This document shows, in pieces, positions 5,803 through 12,707 of a stretch of 22,155 bases of DNA (its first letter is position 1; every line of letters begins with the position of its first letter). Both the position numbers and the translations under genes were made by a program. A model generated the notes under the pieces. It ran no database searches. It had not been told where the DNA came from and was given only the letters and a program-made list of their open reading frames with translations. The DNA lies in IMG/VR virus record IMGVR_UViG_3300025109_000077, positions 1-22,155 of that record; one strand, written 5' to 3'. Source of the stretch: a virus.

Positions 5803-6504
5803 ATGTGGTCTAATTGGGACATGGAGAGACAGAAATCAAGAAAATCCTTCAGGCGCAGGAAACCGTCAAACAATGGTCATGGAGGGGGCTCCCTTCCTAC
5901 GACTACGATTAGGGAAAAGGAGGAAGCCCTTTTCATATCAGCATACCTCAACAGCTTTAATGCGAGACAAGCCTATATATCAATACGTCCAGATGTCACA
6001 ACAGGGACAGCAGGCGTGGAGGGTAGTAAATGGCTAAAGAAACCTCATATCATAGCTGAAGTGGACAGGCAACTCACTGTCCTATTTGAAACAGTCAATC
6101 TTAGCAATGAACAAATCCTAGCGGAACAATTAAAATTAGCCTTTGTAGATATCAGAGGTTTTTTTGATGATGATAATAACCTGAAGGAGATGTCACAATT
6201 AAACATAGCCCAGCAATCCGCAATAGAACAGATAGAGGTACAGGAAAATTATGAGGGACATGGTGACAAGAGGAAAAACATAGGCAAGACCACGAGGGTA
6301 AGATTTTATTCCAGACAGAAAGCCCTAGAGGCTTTAATGAAATATCGTGGTATGATTAGAGATGGTGGTAATACATTCAACTTCAAAGTAAATAATAATA
6401 TTGAGAAGGCACAATTAACAGTGGACATAAAAGCCCTGAAGGAGAAACTAGGTGCAGAGCGCATTATTGACATCAACAGACAACTCACAGAAAAAGATAA
6501 TTAA
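5803..6504 (+). CDS. terS: terminase small subunit (Terminase_2 type)
   Basis: TerS recognises phage DNA and recruits the large subunit to start packaging. After a basic N-terminus (QKSRKSFRRRK), residues about 40-85 (EALFISAYLNSFNARQAYIS, then GSKWLKKPHIIAEVDRQL) match the helix-turn-helix segment of the Terminase_2 family. The rest is helical oligomerisation sequence. At 233 residues it is somewhat longer than many relatives. Neither the ATG at 5803 nor the in-frame ATG at 5821 has a good SD, so the start is uncertain. The gene overlaps terL by 53 bases, as is common for this pair. Confidence 0.85.
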   Translation: MWSNWDMERQKSRKSFRRRKPSNNGHGGGSLPTTTIREKEEALFISAYLNSFNARQAYISIRPDVTTGTAGVEGSKWLKKPHIIAEVDRQLTVLFETVNLSNEQILAEQLKLAFVDIRGFFDDDNNLKEMSQLNIAQQSAIEQIEVQENYEGHGDKRKNIGKTTRVRFYSRQKALEALMKYRGMIRDGGNTFNFKVNNNIEKAQLTVDIKALKEKLGAERIIDINRQLTEKDN

Positions 6505-7954
6505 GCGTACAGTATCAGAGGAACTTTTAAGATATGCAGGCGCAGAGGTATCTTTAAAATTATACATCGAGCAAGCATGGCATGTAGTAGAACCTTCAAC
6601 TCCATTCGTAGGAGGGTGGCATCTGGATGCAATTTCCGAACACCTCCAAGCCTGTTCTACAGGAGAAATAAAACGCCTTATTATAAATATACCTCCAAGA
6701 CACATGAAATCTCTAGCTGTATGTGTATTCTTCCCAACATGGGTATGGATTAATGAGCCCACCTCAAGATGGTTATTCAGTTCCTACGCACAAGACCTCT
6801 CCACAAGAGATTCATTAAAATGCAGAAGATTAATACAATCAGAGTGGTATCAATCTATATGGGGAGATAGATATGAAATAACATCAGACCAAAACCAGAA
6901 AACAAGGTTTGAAAACAATTACACAGGAGTAAGATTATCTACTTCCGTAGATTCACTGGCATGCGGTGAGGGAGGTGACTACATAGTAGTAGATGACCCT
7001 CACAATACCAAGCAAGCAGAGAGTGAGTTAAAGAGGAATAATGTACTTTTATGGTGGGATGAAGTAATGAGTACGAGGTTAAATAATCCTAGAACTGGAG
7101 TCAAAATAATCGTGATGCAGCGTTTGCACGAACAGGATTTGACAGGACATATCTTAGAGAAAGAGCTAGATTATGAGCACCTCTGTCTCCCTGCCGAGTT
7201 TGAAGGAGGAACAAGATGCAAAACACGATTATTCACAGACCCACGCACCTCCAACGGAGAGGTTCTCTGGGACGGTATCTATAACAAACAGGCATTAGGT
7301 ATCCTTAAAAGGGAACTGAACGCTGAGGTGGACGAGTCTGGTAACACTATAACAGAATCCTATGCTGTAGCTGGACAACTCCAACAAAGGCCAGCCCCCA
7401 GAGGGGGAGGTATGTTTAAAGTAGAAAACTTCCGTACAATAAATATAGTAGACCCGAAGGAGATACAAAGGACAGTGAGGTACTGGGATAAGGCAGGGAC
7501 GGAGGACGGAGGCTGTGCCACCGCAGGAGTATTAATACATAGAATGAAGAATGGTAGTTTTATAGTAGCGGATAGGGTAAAAGGCAGATGGAGTGTAGGC
7601 AGAAGGGAGAAAAGAATAAGATTAACTGCTGAAATGGATGGTAAAGGAGTACATGTCTGGGTGGAACAGGAGCCAGGAAGTGGAGGTAAGGAATCAGCAG
7701 AAAACACTATAAGAAACCTCGCAGGATGGAGGGTTAAGGCAGATAAGGTAACAGGTGATAAGGTAGTGAGGGCAGAGCCCTATGCAGACCAAGTGGAGAT
7801 ATCTAATGTATTCCTCCTTAAGGGAGATTGGAATAAGGACTTTATACTGGAACATGAATCTTTCCCTGTAGGCAAGGAGAAGGACAGTGTAGATGCTACA
7901 GCGGGAGGGATAAATAAACTTATAGCACAGAAATCGAGGGCTGGGGTATGGTAA
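6452..7954 (+). CDS. terL: terminase large subunit
   Basis: TerL is the ATPase motor and nuclease that pumps and cuts DNA at the portal. The 500-residue product has a Walker A-like PPRHMKS (81-87; most relatives have PPRHGKS), Walker B IVVDDPH (178-184) and a coupling segment MQRLHEQDLTG (222-232). The C-terminal RNase H-like nuclease shows WDKAG (D346), VEQEPGSGGKE (E405/E407) and KDSVDATAG (D478, D481), a pattern typical of the TIGR01630-type C-terminal domain. A GTG start at 6452 sits seven bases after GGAG inside the end of terS. The Met in place of Gly in the P-loop is a small oddity. Confidence 0.93.
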   Translation: MQSALLTSTDNSQKKIIKRTVSEELLRYAGAEVSLKLYIEQAWHVVEPSTPFVGGWHLDAISEHLQACSTGEIKRLIINIPPRHMKSLAVCVFFPTWVWINEPTSRWLFSSYAQDLSTRDSLKCRRLIQSEWYQSIWGDRYEITSDQNQKTRFENNYTGVRLSTSVDSLACGEGGDYIVVDDPHNTKQAESELKRNNVLLWWDEVMSTRLNNPRTGVKIIVMQRLHEQDLTGHILEKELDYEHLCLPAEFEGGTRCKTRLFTDPRTSNGEVLWDGIYNKQALGILKRELNAEVDESGNTITESYAVAGQLQQRPAPRGGGMFKVENFRTINIVDPKEIQRTVRYWDKAGTEDGGCATAGVLIHRMKNGSFIVADRVKGRWSVGRREKRIRLTAEMDGKGVHVWVEQEPGSGGKESAENTIRNLAGWRVKADKVTGDKVVRAEPYADQVEISNVFLLKGDWNKDFILEHESFPVGKEKDSVDATAGGINKLIAQKSRAGVW

Positions 7955-8340
7955 TGGAGATACCTGATAGAGAACAGGAGGCTATATGCCTCCTAGCAAT
8001 GGAGAATAGCCAAGGAGACCAGGAGTTTTTACACCTCCCAGTGATAGAGAATAGTGATAGAGAAGAAGAGGGAGCTAAAGGAGGACGCAAATTTCTGGTG
8101 GCAGACCCTCCCTCCCACACCCTCAAGGAGGGAGAAGGGCAATGGAGGGCAGGAGCTTATTACCTACAGGTCATAGAGGAGGGTAAGGGAGAACAAGAGG
8201 CATTACACCTCCCGATAATATTTGATATGAAGGAGAATATGTGCGAGGCGGTGGAGGGCTGTGACAATGGAGGAGCCCTCCGAAGGAGGAACCCTCCCGT
8301 GGGAGGAGCCAATCGTAAACCCTCCCGTGGGAGGGCGTGA
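7948..8340 (+). CDS. doubtful 130-aa ORF in a hairpin-rich stretch
   Basis: The frame starts at an ATG overlapping the terL stop and follows GAGGGCTGGGGT, a weak SD. The product is rich in Glu, Gly and Arg and contains loosely repeated blocks (QEAICLLAMEN, QEFLHLPVIEN, QEALHLPII). The DNA is dominated by CCTCC/GGAGG hairpins and includes one GGTGGCAGA element in the orientation of the leftward genes. It may be a real fast-evolving accessory gene, or a non-coding structured segment that happens to stay open. I cannot name a family. Confidence 0.35.
   Translation: MVMEIPDREQEAICLLAMENSQGDQEFLHLPVIENSDREEEGAKGGRKFLVADPPSHTLKEGEGQWRAGAYYLQVIEEGKGEQEALHLPIIFDMKENMCEAVEGCDNGGALRRRNPPVGGANRKPSRGRA
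7976..7994 (+). promoter_or_regulatory. hairpin AGGAGGC/GCCTCCT
   Basis: A perfect 7-bp stem with loop TATAT lies 22 bases after the terL stop. One arm is an SD-like AGGAGG and the other its anti-SD complement. No T-tract follows, so a terminator is unlikely. Confidence 0.4.
8097..8116 (-). promoter_or_regulatory. leader-type element copy 8, inside the rightward region
   Basis: GGTGGCAGA (8097-8105), then CCCTCCCTCCC and ACACCCTCA, which resembles the tail of copies 1 and 3. It has the same absolute orientation as the leftward copies but lies in a region transcribed to the right. Confidence 0.4.
8277..8335 (+). repeat. three successive CCTCC/GGAGG mini-hairpins with a 16-bp direct repeat
   Basis: CCTCC-GAA-GGAGG (8277-8289), CCTCC-CGTG-GGAGG (8293-8306) and CCCTCC-CGTG-GGAGGG (8320-8335) follow each other. 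The 16 bases ACCCTCCCGTGGGAGG occur at 8291-8306 and again at 8319-8334. They could be successive RNA stem-loops or protein binding palindromes between terL and portal. Confidence 0.55.
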
Positions 8341-8403
8341 AAGACACCCGAGGCAAAAATTCTCAAAAATTTTGAAATGGTTTTTTCAAGGAGGAACAAA
8401 ACA

Positions 8404-8499
8404 GTGATACATTCATTCATGCGCTATATACCAGACGTAGATGACAGTGGGATGCTGATAGGGTATACATGGTGTGACGATGAAGGGGAGGACTATTAA
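8404..8499 (+). CDS. hypothetical 31-aa acidic peptide
   Basis: A GTG at 8404 has AAGGAGGAACAAAACA upstream, and the frame ends with a TAA directly abutting the portal ATG. The product contains FMRYIPDVDDSGMLIGYTW and ends DDEGEDY. Its 3' end carries the GGGGAGG site for the portal gene, so it may act as a translational coupler. It is too short for family assignment. Confidence 0.5.
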   Translation: MIHSFMRYIPDVDDSGMLIGYTWCDDEGEDY

Positions 8500-10077
8500 A
8501 TGGTTAGGGATAAGAGGGACATAACACAACGGAAGAAAAGCTTTAAGCGGAAGGAGAAACCTGTAAACAGGCTGAAGCAAAACGCTGTGGCTAATGGTAA
8601 TGGTAACGGTATCTTTGACAGGTTGACGGAGGATACGAAGACACAATTATTAATAAATTTTCAACAGCAGATATCAAGGAGGGAGATTGCCAACAGGTTA
8701 GGGTTATCATTCAAGAATGATGCGAGGGATACTTATAAGGCATTAGGTTATCCTGTAGAACTTACATTCGACCACTACTGGGCATTTTATACTAGGGAAC
8801 ATATAGCAAAGAGGGTTGTAGATGCACCTGTCAATTCATGTTGGCAAAAGCCTCCCACGATATCGGAAATAGATTCTGATGATGGGGAGGACACTAAATT
8901 TGAAAAGGCATGGAGTACAATGGTGAATGAGCGTAAGATGTGGCATTATCTTACAAGGATAGATAAGCTGTCGGGCATAGGTCAATACGGTGTACTGTTA
9001 TTGGGGTTTGATGGTGGAGGGGAATTAAAGACGGAGGTGACCACAGCAACAAAGCTCTTATACGTCAGACCGTATAAGCAGAACAACATAACGATTAAGA
9101 AATTTGAGGATAATATAAATGATGAACGATACGGTCTCCCTAAGTTATACCATCTGGTAGTTACTAATGCCGATGGAGGGACTACGGAGACTATAGTACA
9201 TTGGTCTAGGATTATACATGTAGCCGATGAACTGATAGAGGATGATATCTTCGGGACACCCAGAATGATGAACGTATACAATCTTATCGCTGGACTCCAT
9301 CTGGTTGCTGGTGGTTCTGGTGAAATGTTCTGGAGGGGTGCATTTCCTGGTCTTGCATTCATACTTGATAAGGATGCGGAACTAGACCCGAATCAATCTA
9401 AGGCACTGTTGGAGACGGAGATTAATGATTACATCCATGATATGAATAGAACCATGCGATTACAGGGCATGGAGGTTCAGAACCTTGCGCCTCAGGTTGC
9501 AGACCCTTCAAAGCATGTTGAAACACTATTATCGTTAATATCAGGTGCAAGGGAGATTCCTAAAAGGATTCTTACTGGTGCTGAAAGAGGGGAACTAGGT
9601 GGAGATAGGGACGAATCAGCTTGGAACAAGAAGGTAAGGGAGAGACAGACAAACTTCTGTACGCCCATGATAGTCAGAGCTGTTATAGATAGATTAATCA
9701 AGTTCAAAGTCCTCCCTACACCTACTAAGGGGTACGAGGTAGAATGGCCAGATATTACATCACCGAACAAGGAAGAGGATGCGAAGGTGGCGGAGACTTT
9801 AGCTAAAGCGGTTGCCGTATACGGTAACGCATTAGGGGCTCAGGAAGTTGTCCCTCCAGAAGTGTTCCTGTCGGAGATAATGGGATTTGATACTGATGTT
9901 ATTAAGAAGATAACAGGTATCCTTGAGACTATGCAAGCAAGTGACTTGGAGGATGAAAGTAAGATAGATGAACAAAGGAAAGAGATAGAAGCTGAATTGA
10001 TTAAAGAAGGTAAGAACGAAATAGCAAAGAGGAAAGCTGTGGGAGATATTGCAGCTTCAACACAGGGAGACAGGTAG
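8500..10077 (+). CDS. portal protein (DUF1073 / phage_portal_3 type)
   Basis: The 525-residue product should form the dodecameric portal ring at one head vertex, through which TerL pumps DNA and to which the tail attaches. A basic, Asn-rich N-terminus of about 45 residues is followed by segments typical of DUF1073 portals: DHYWAFYTREHIAKRVVDAP, then GIGQYGVLLLGF, IVHWSRIIHVADE, FWRGAFPGLAF and LISGAREIPKRILTGAERGE. The ATG follows GGGGAGGACTATTAA. It lies downstream of terL and upstream of the MuF gene, the usual order. Its stop overlaps the next start (TAGTG). Confidence 0.88.
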   Translation: MVRDKRDITQRKKSFKRKEKPVNRLKQNAVANGNGNGIFDRLTEDTKTQLLINFQQQISRREIANRLGLSFKNDARDTYKALGYPVELTFDHYWAFYTREHIAKRVVDAPVNSCWQKPPTISEIDSDDGEDTKFEKAWSTMVNERKMWHYLTRIDKLSGIGQYGVLLLGFDGGGELKTEVTTATKLLYVRPYKQNNITIKKFEDNINDERYGLPKLYHLVVTNADGGTTETIVHWSRIIHVADELIEDDIFGTPRMMNVYNLIAGLHLVAGGSGEMFWRGAFPGLAFILDKDAELDPNQSKALLETEINDYIHDMNRTMRLQGMEVQNLAPQVADPSKHVETLLSLISGAREIPKRILTGAERGELGGDRDESAWNKKVRERQTNFCTPMIVRAVIDRLIKFKVLPTPTKGYEVEWPDITSPNKEEDAKVAETLAKAVAVYGNALGAQEVVPPEVFLSEIMGFDTDVIKKITGILETMQASDLEDESKIDEQRKEIEAELIKEGKNEIAKRKAVGDIAASTQGDR

Positions 10078-10265
10078 TGGCTGAAGTATTAAACTGTAAG
10101 AACGAAGAATGCCCCTCTAAGGATGAATGTCATACCTTTAAATATAAGGCTTTTCAGGGCATGGAGGAATATGTTGTTTACAAGTTCGATGAATGGACAG
10201 GTAAGTGTGGTCACTTTGCACCACTGAAGGAGGAAGATGAACAAGCAACAGGAAGCAATAGCTAA
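10077..10265 (+). CDS. small 62-aa protein with four cysteines
   Basis: A GTG overlaps the portal stop and has GGGAG seven bases upstream. Cysteines at 7, 12, 18 and 44 (CKNEECPSKDEC, then GKCGHFAP) are spaced like a small metal-binding knuckle. It is the first of three small Cys-rich genes behind the portal. The family is not named; zinc binding is inferred. Confidence 0.6.
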   Translation: MAEVLNCKNEECPSKDECHTFKYKAFQGMEEYVVYKFDEWTGKCGHFAPLKEEDEQATGSNS

Positions 10266-10443
10266 GTTCAGGGAGTTTCAAGTTCAGCAGGTTAATGAAA
10301 GAAGGATAAGAGAAGGACTGTTAAAGAAAGGGGCAAAGAGGAACACTCCCTGTTGGTGTGGGAGTGGTTTAAAATATAAACGGTGTCATTGGTTGGAGGA
10401 TAAACATGCCGACAGGAAGATTACAAAGACAACGGTTAGCTAA
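10237..10443 (+). CDS. SEC-C motif protein (68 aa)
   Basis: The ATG at 10237 follows AAGGAGGAAG and lies within the end of the preceding gene. A helical Gln/Arg-rich N-terminus is followed by PCWCGSGLKYKRCHW, a full SEC-C zinc motif (C39, C41, C50, H51) like the C-terminal tail of SecA. SEC-C tails bind zinc and often mediate contacts with protein or the ribosome. Phages carry such mini-proteins near head genes, with unclear role. It may act as an adaptor during head assembly. Confidence 0.75.
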   Translation: MNKQQEAIAKFREFQVQQVNERRIREGLLKKGAKRNTPCWCGSGLKYKRCHWLEDKHADRKITKTTVS

Positions 10444-10678
10444 TAAGAAAGCACGAGGAAAAGAGAAACCTTATGAAGAATGTAAAGAGTGTCTTTATAT
10501 ACTGAATGATTGTATTTTATGTAAGGATACTAATGAGTTCTTTGACAGGGAGAACGTCTTACAGGATACAGTAAGCGAGATGGTTGTTGATGGAGAGGCA
10601 TTACAGAATGTACGATTTCCAATAAAGACTTTTAAGAATAGAGTCACCACACAGATGAGGGACGGTTGTATTGTTTGA
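10406..10678 (+). CDS. hypothetical 90-aa protein with CxxC-x6-CxxC
   Basis: The ATG at 10406 has TTGGAGGATAAAC upstream and overlaps the SEC-C gene. The N-terminus is very basic (GRLQRQRLANKKARGKEK), then C26, C29, C36 and C39 form a zinc-ribbon-like pattern. The remaining residues are mixed, with a basic C-terminus. A nucleic-acid-binding zinc protein is a fair guess; no family is recognised. Confidence 0.65.
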   Translation: MPTGRLQRQRLANKKARGKEKPYEECKECLYILNDCILCKDTNEFFDRENVLQDTVSEMVVDGEALQNVRFPIKTFKNRVTTQMRDGCIV

Positions 10679-10696
10679 CAAAGAAGGAGCTGTACT

Positions 10697-11125
10697 ATGT
10701 TGGAAACTAAAGAGTGTAGTGTGACAAAAGCGTTGGAGTTGTTCATGGAAGCTGTTGAGTTTTCTACTGACCTTGAAATAGTTGGTACAGCTACTCCAGA
10801 GGACAAGGAAGTCTTTGTATTAAGGGACTACAGCAAGGCAGAAGGAGTAGACGGTGCTTTTGTAGAAGTTGCCATTGCTGAGTTGGTTGAAAAAGTTTCT
10901 GACATGGATAGAGCAAAACAATTCTTACAGGTCATTGCAAACGACAGGAAACCTATTGTGTGTGAGGGCGTTACGAGGATTGTAGGATATTATTCCAGAA
11001 TGAATAACTGGAATAAAAGTAAAGTGGGAGAGCTAAGAGACAGGCAAAGTAAGAATTATGCGCTTGGAGGGGCTTCCCCTGAATTTGATGCAGATAGAAG
11101 TACATACGTTAATAATTTATCTTAA
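10697..11125 (+). CDS. stand-alone NrdD-like glycyl-radical domain protein (142 aa)
   Basis: The C-terminal part (residues 93-120) contains TRIVGYYSRMNNWNKSK and ELRDR, the signature of the C-terminus of class III anaerobic ribonucleotide reductase, where the Gly of the RxxGYY segment (here G97) carries the radical installed by NrdG. The catalytic barrel and the CxxC pair of zinc cysteines that precede this loop in NrdD are absent; only C89 remains. Residues 1-85 are an acidic helical domain I cannot name. The start follows AAGAAGGAGCTGTACT. It may be an autonomous spare radical domain, like YfiD/GrcA for pyruvate formate-lyase, or a relic with a new role. The motif is clear; the activity is inferred. 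Confidence 0.65.
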   Translation: MLETKECSVTKALELFMEAVEFSTDLEIVGTATPEDKEVFVLRDYSKAEGVDGAFVEVAIAELVEKVSDMDRAKQFLQVIANDRKPIVCEGVTRIVGYYSRMNNWNKSKVGELRDRQSKNYALGGASPEFDADRSTYVNNLS

Positions 11126-11214
11126 CTGTTTGATTCTGTTGTGGTGACAGTACTCCGAAACCCTTTGCTCTCTACTTTAGCTGGTAGAGACTTAGGGTGA
11201 AGGAGAAGAATATT
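11126..11214 (+). promoter_or_regulatory. non-coding spacer with stem-loop
   Basis: TCTCTAC (11169-11175) pairs with GTAGAGA (11184-11190), and flanking CCCT (11161-11164) with AGGG (11094-offset, 11194-11197) can close an outer helix. The upstream TTGTGGTGACAGTACTCC resembles a stretch near 5263-5280. It may separate the metabolic gene from the membrane gene set. Confidence 0.35.
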
Positions 11215-11301
11215 ATGATAGAAGGAATTATAATTTTAATAGCTTGGATTGTAGTAGTTTGGATTATTACTGATATACTTGATGAATTGAGGATAATTTA
11301 A
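11215..11301 (+). CDS. 28-aa single-TM peptide
   Basis: The ATG at 11215 follows AAGGAGAAGAATATT, and the stop overlaps the next ATG (TAATG). The peptide is almost one membrane helix, EGIIILIAWIVVVWIITDIL, followed by a short charged tail. The coupling with the coiled-coil membrane gene supports it as real. It could be a small holin-like or accessory membrane peptide. Confidence 0.55.
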   Translation: MIEGIIILIAWIVVVWIITDILDELRII

Positions 11302-11780
11302 TGTTCGAGAAATATAAACCAAAATTATATCCTAGATGTGATAAGGTGAGGGAAGAGTTAAATGAAGTAAAGAAAGAAGTAAGTAATATAGAGTTATTGG
11401 TTACGCAGAAGTTCGATAAGGTTGTTGGTTTGATTGAGAAGACTGAAGCAGGGAGAGAAAAGACAGAGGAGAGGATAGGAGACTTTCTTGATAAAGTGGA
11501 AGGTACGCTGTATGGTAACGGTGGTGTGGGAATGAAGACAGAGATGGAGTTGATAAAACAAAAAGAGGAAAGGATGTCGGAGAGAATAAATGGAATAGGA
11601 CAGAAGGTTAGTGAGAATGCCAAACAGCTAATAGAGAAGGAGAAAGAGTTATCAGATAAGATTATAAAAATAGATAAACAGGTAACAATTAATACGACAA
11701 AGATAATGGTCTATGCTGGGGGAGTAGGAACTATAGTTGGATTGATAAGTGTATTCGCTCCTATGCTATTTGATAAATGA
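11301..11780 (+). CDS. coiled-coil protein with C-terminal membrane anchor (159 aa)
   Basis: Residues about 13-125 are Lys/Glu-rich and heptad-like, interrupted by a glycine patch (YGNGGVGM, 71-78). Residues 135-157 (IMVYAGGVGTIVGLISVFAP) form one transmembrane helix, leaving a tail-anchored topology. This layout resembles small phage membrane proteins next to holins such as XhlA, but that is not diagnostic. It starts at the coupled ATG at 11301 and belongs to a membrane gene run within the head operon. Confidence 0.65.
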   Translation: MFEKYKPKLYPRCDKVREELNEVKKEVSNIELLVTQKFDKVVGLIEKTEAGREKTEERIGDFLDKVEGTLYGNGGVGMKTEMELIKQKEERMSERINGIGQKVSENAKQLIEKEKELSDKIIKIDKQVTINTTKIMVYAGGVGTIVGLISVFAPMLFDK

Positions 11781-11810
11781 AGATAGAAATGAGAATGGAG
11801 TGTGTGCTAA

Positions 11811-12290
11811 ATGCTGAAACGATTTATGGTATATGTATTATTATCGGGATTGTGTATTGGGCTTATTGGAGGTGGAGTAAGCAAGGCACAAGAACACAAG
11901 CATGAAGTGATACAACAAGAACCAGTATTTGTGGGTAAGTGTTGGGAGGATTGTGTTGAATACATAGGTATAGTTCTGGAGGAAAGATATTACAGGTTAG
12001 AAACTGAACATTATATTCATCAGAGCAATAGTAAGATTAGTCATGCTCTTGTTTTCAACAGAGACCAGTTGTTTTTTTTCTTGATTAAAGGGAATCACGA
12101 TGTATGGATAGCATGTGGAGAAGAGTTGGAGGATAAGAAGGAGAGATGGTCAGTGTTCAAGGTTAATAAGAAAGACAGTAGAAACCCTTTTACTTTATTG
12201 TATGAGGAGATGTTGGATGAGTTGAAAGAGGAGTTGGTGGGAAGTAATCATGGAACGTATATACAGATTATGTTTGGGGGCGAGTCGTGA
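11811..12290 (+). CDS. exported hypothetical protein with signal peptide (159 aa)
   Basis: The N-terminus MLKRFMVYVLLSGLCIGLIG is a clear signal peptide, with a likely cleavage after SKA (about residue 26). The mature part is acidic, with C44 and C48 close together (KCWEDCVEY), and could form a disulfide. There is no catalytic motif that I recognise. The SD is weak (GGAG 12 bases upstream). It may act in the periplasm or cell surface, for example in lysis or superinfection exclusion, by context only. Confidence 0.6.
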   Translation: MLKRFMVYVLLSGLCIGLIGGGVSKAQEHKHEVIQQEPVFVGKCWEDCVEYIGIVLEERYYRLETEHYIHQSNSKISHALVFNRDQLFFFLIKGNHDVWIACGEELEDKKERWSVFKVNKKDSRNPFTLLYEEMLDELKEELVGSNHGTYIQIMFGGES

Positions 12291-12451
12291 TAGATTGGGC
12301 ATTCAAGATACTTGAAGTAGTGGTAATTATATTCTTACTTAAATGGGTGTTCAATTATTTTTGTTATAAAGGCAGAGAACAGAGAGAAAAGGATGAAGCT
12401 CAAGAGATAGATGATGCAAAACAGGAATTCTTGAAGAAGTATTTTAGATAA
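12287..12451 (+). CDS. 54-aa protein, N-terminal TM plus charged tail (i-spanin-like layout)
   Basis: A GTG overlaps the preceding stop (GTGA). Residues 4-25 (WAFKILEVVVIIFLLKWVF) form a membrane helix, followed by a charged helical tail rich in Glu, Lys and Gln. The stop overlaps a following ATG. With a lipoprotein gene 60 bases downstream this resembles an Rz/Rz1 pair, although it is much shorter than typical Rz. Confidence 0.55.
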   Translation: MIDWAFKILEVVVIIFLLKWVFNYFCYKGREQREKDEAQEIDDAKQEFLKKYFR

Positions 12452-12576
12452 TGGCTTTAGACACTCAAGCAGTAGCCATAGATTATTTCAGGGATAAGGA
12501 GAATAAATACAATGAAAAAGAAGATTTTAGCAATATTTGCAATAATAACCTTAACAGGTTGTATAAGTACCGATAA
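12451..12576 (+). CDS. possible 41-aa ORF overlapping the lipoprotein gene
   Basis: An ATG at 12451 overlaps the upstream stop (TAATG) and gives MALDTQAVAIDYFRDKENKY, then an Asn-rich end that lies in a second frame of the lipoprotein gene. There is no SD of its own. It could be a coupling ORF that carries ribosomes to the lipoprotein SD. Confidence 0.3.
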   Translation: MALDTQAVAIDYFRDKENKYNEKEDFSNICNNNLNRLYKYR

Positions 12577-12700
12577 AACTGTAATAAAAGAAAAAATACC
12601 AAGATTCTCACCGACTTGTGTAATACCACAAGTAGAAGGAGTTAAAGATACACCAATGTCTATTCCTTTACCAGGTTCACTTTTACCTAATATAGAATAA
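12512..12700 (+). CDS. 62-aa lipoprotein, Pro-rich (o-spanin-like?)
   Basis: The start follows AAGGAGAATAAATACA. MKKKILAIFAIITLTGC is a lipoprotein signal with lipobox LTGC (C17). The mature part has many prolines (PRFSPTCVIPQ, PMSIPLPGSLLP). Short Pro-rich lipoproteins next to a TM protein are the pattern of Rz1-type outer spanins, but the position amid head genes is unusual. It may instead be a surface-exclusion lipoprotein. Its stop is followed closely by the MuF gene. Confidence 0.6.
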   Translation: MKKKILAIFAIITLTGCISTDKTVIKEKIPRFSPTCVIPQVEGVKDTPMSIPLPGSLLPNIE

Positions 12701-12707
12701 TGAAATT

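Noticed and set aside
11126-11214. tRNA-like fold in the spacer
   Set aside because: The stem-loop has one or two helices and no cloverleaf or TTC loop.
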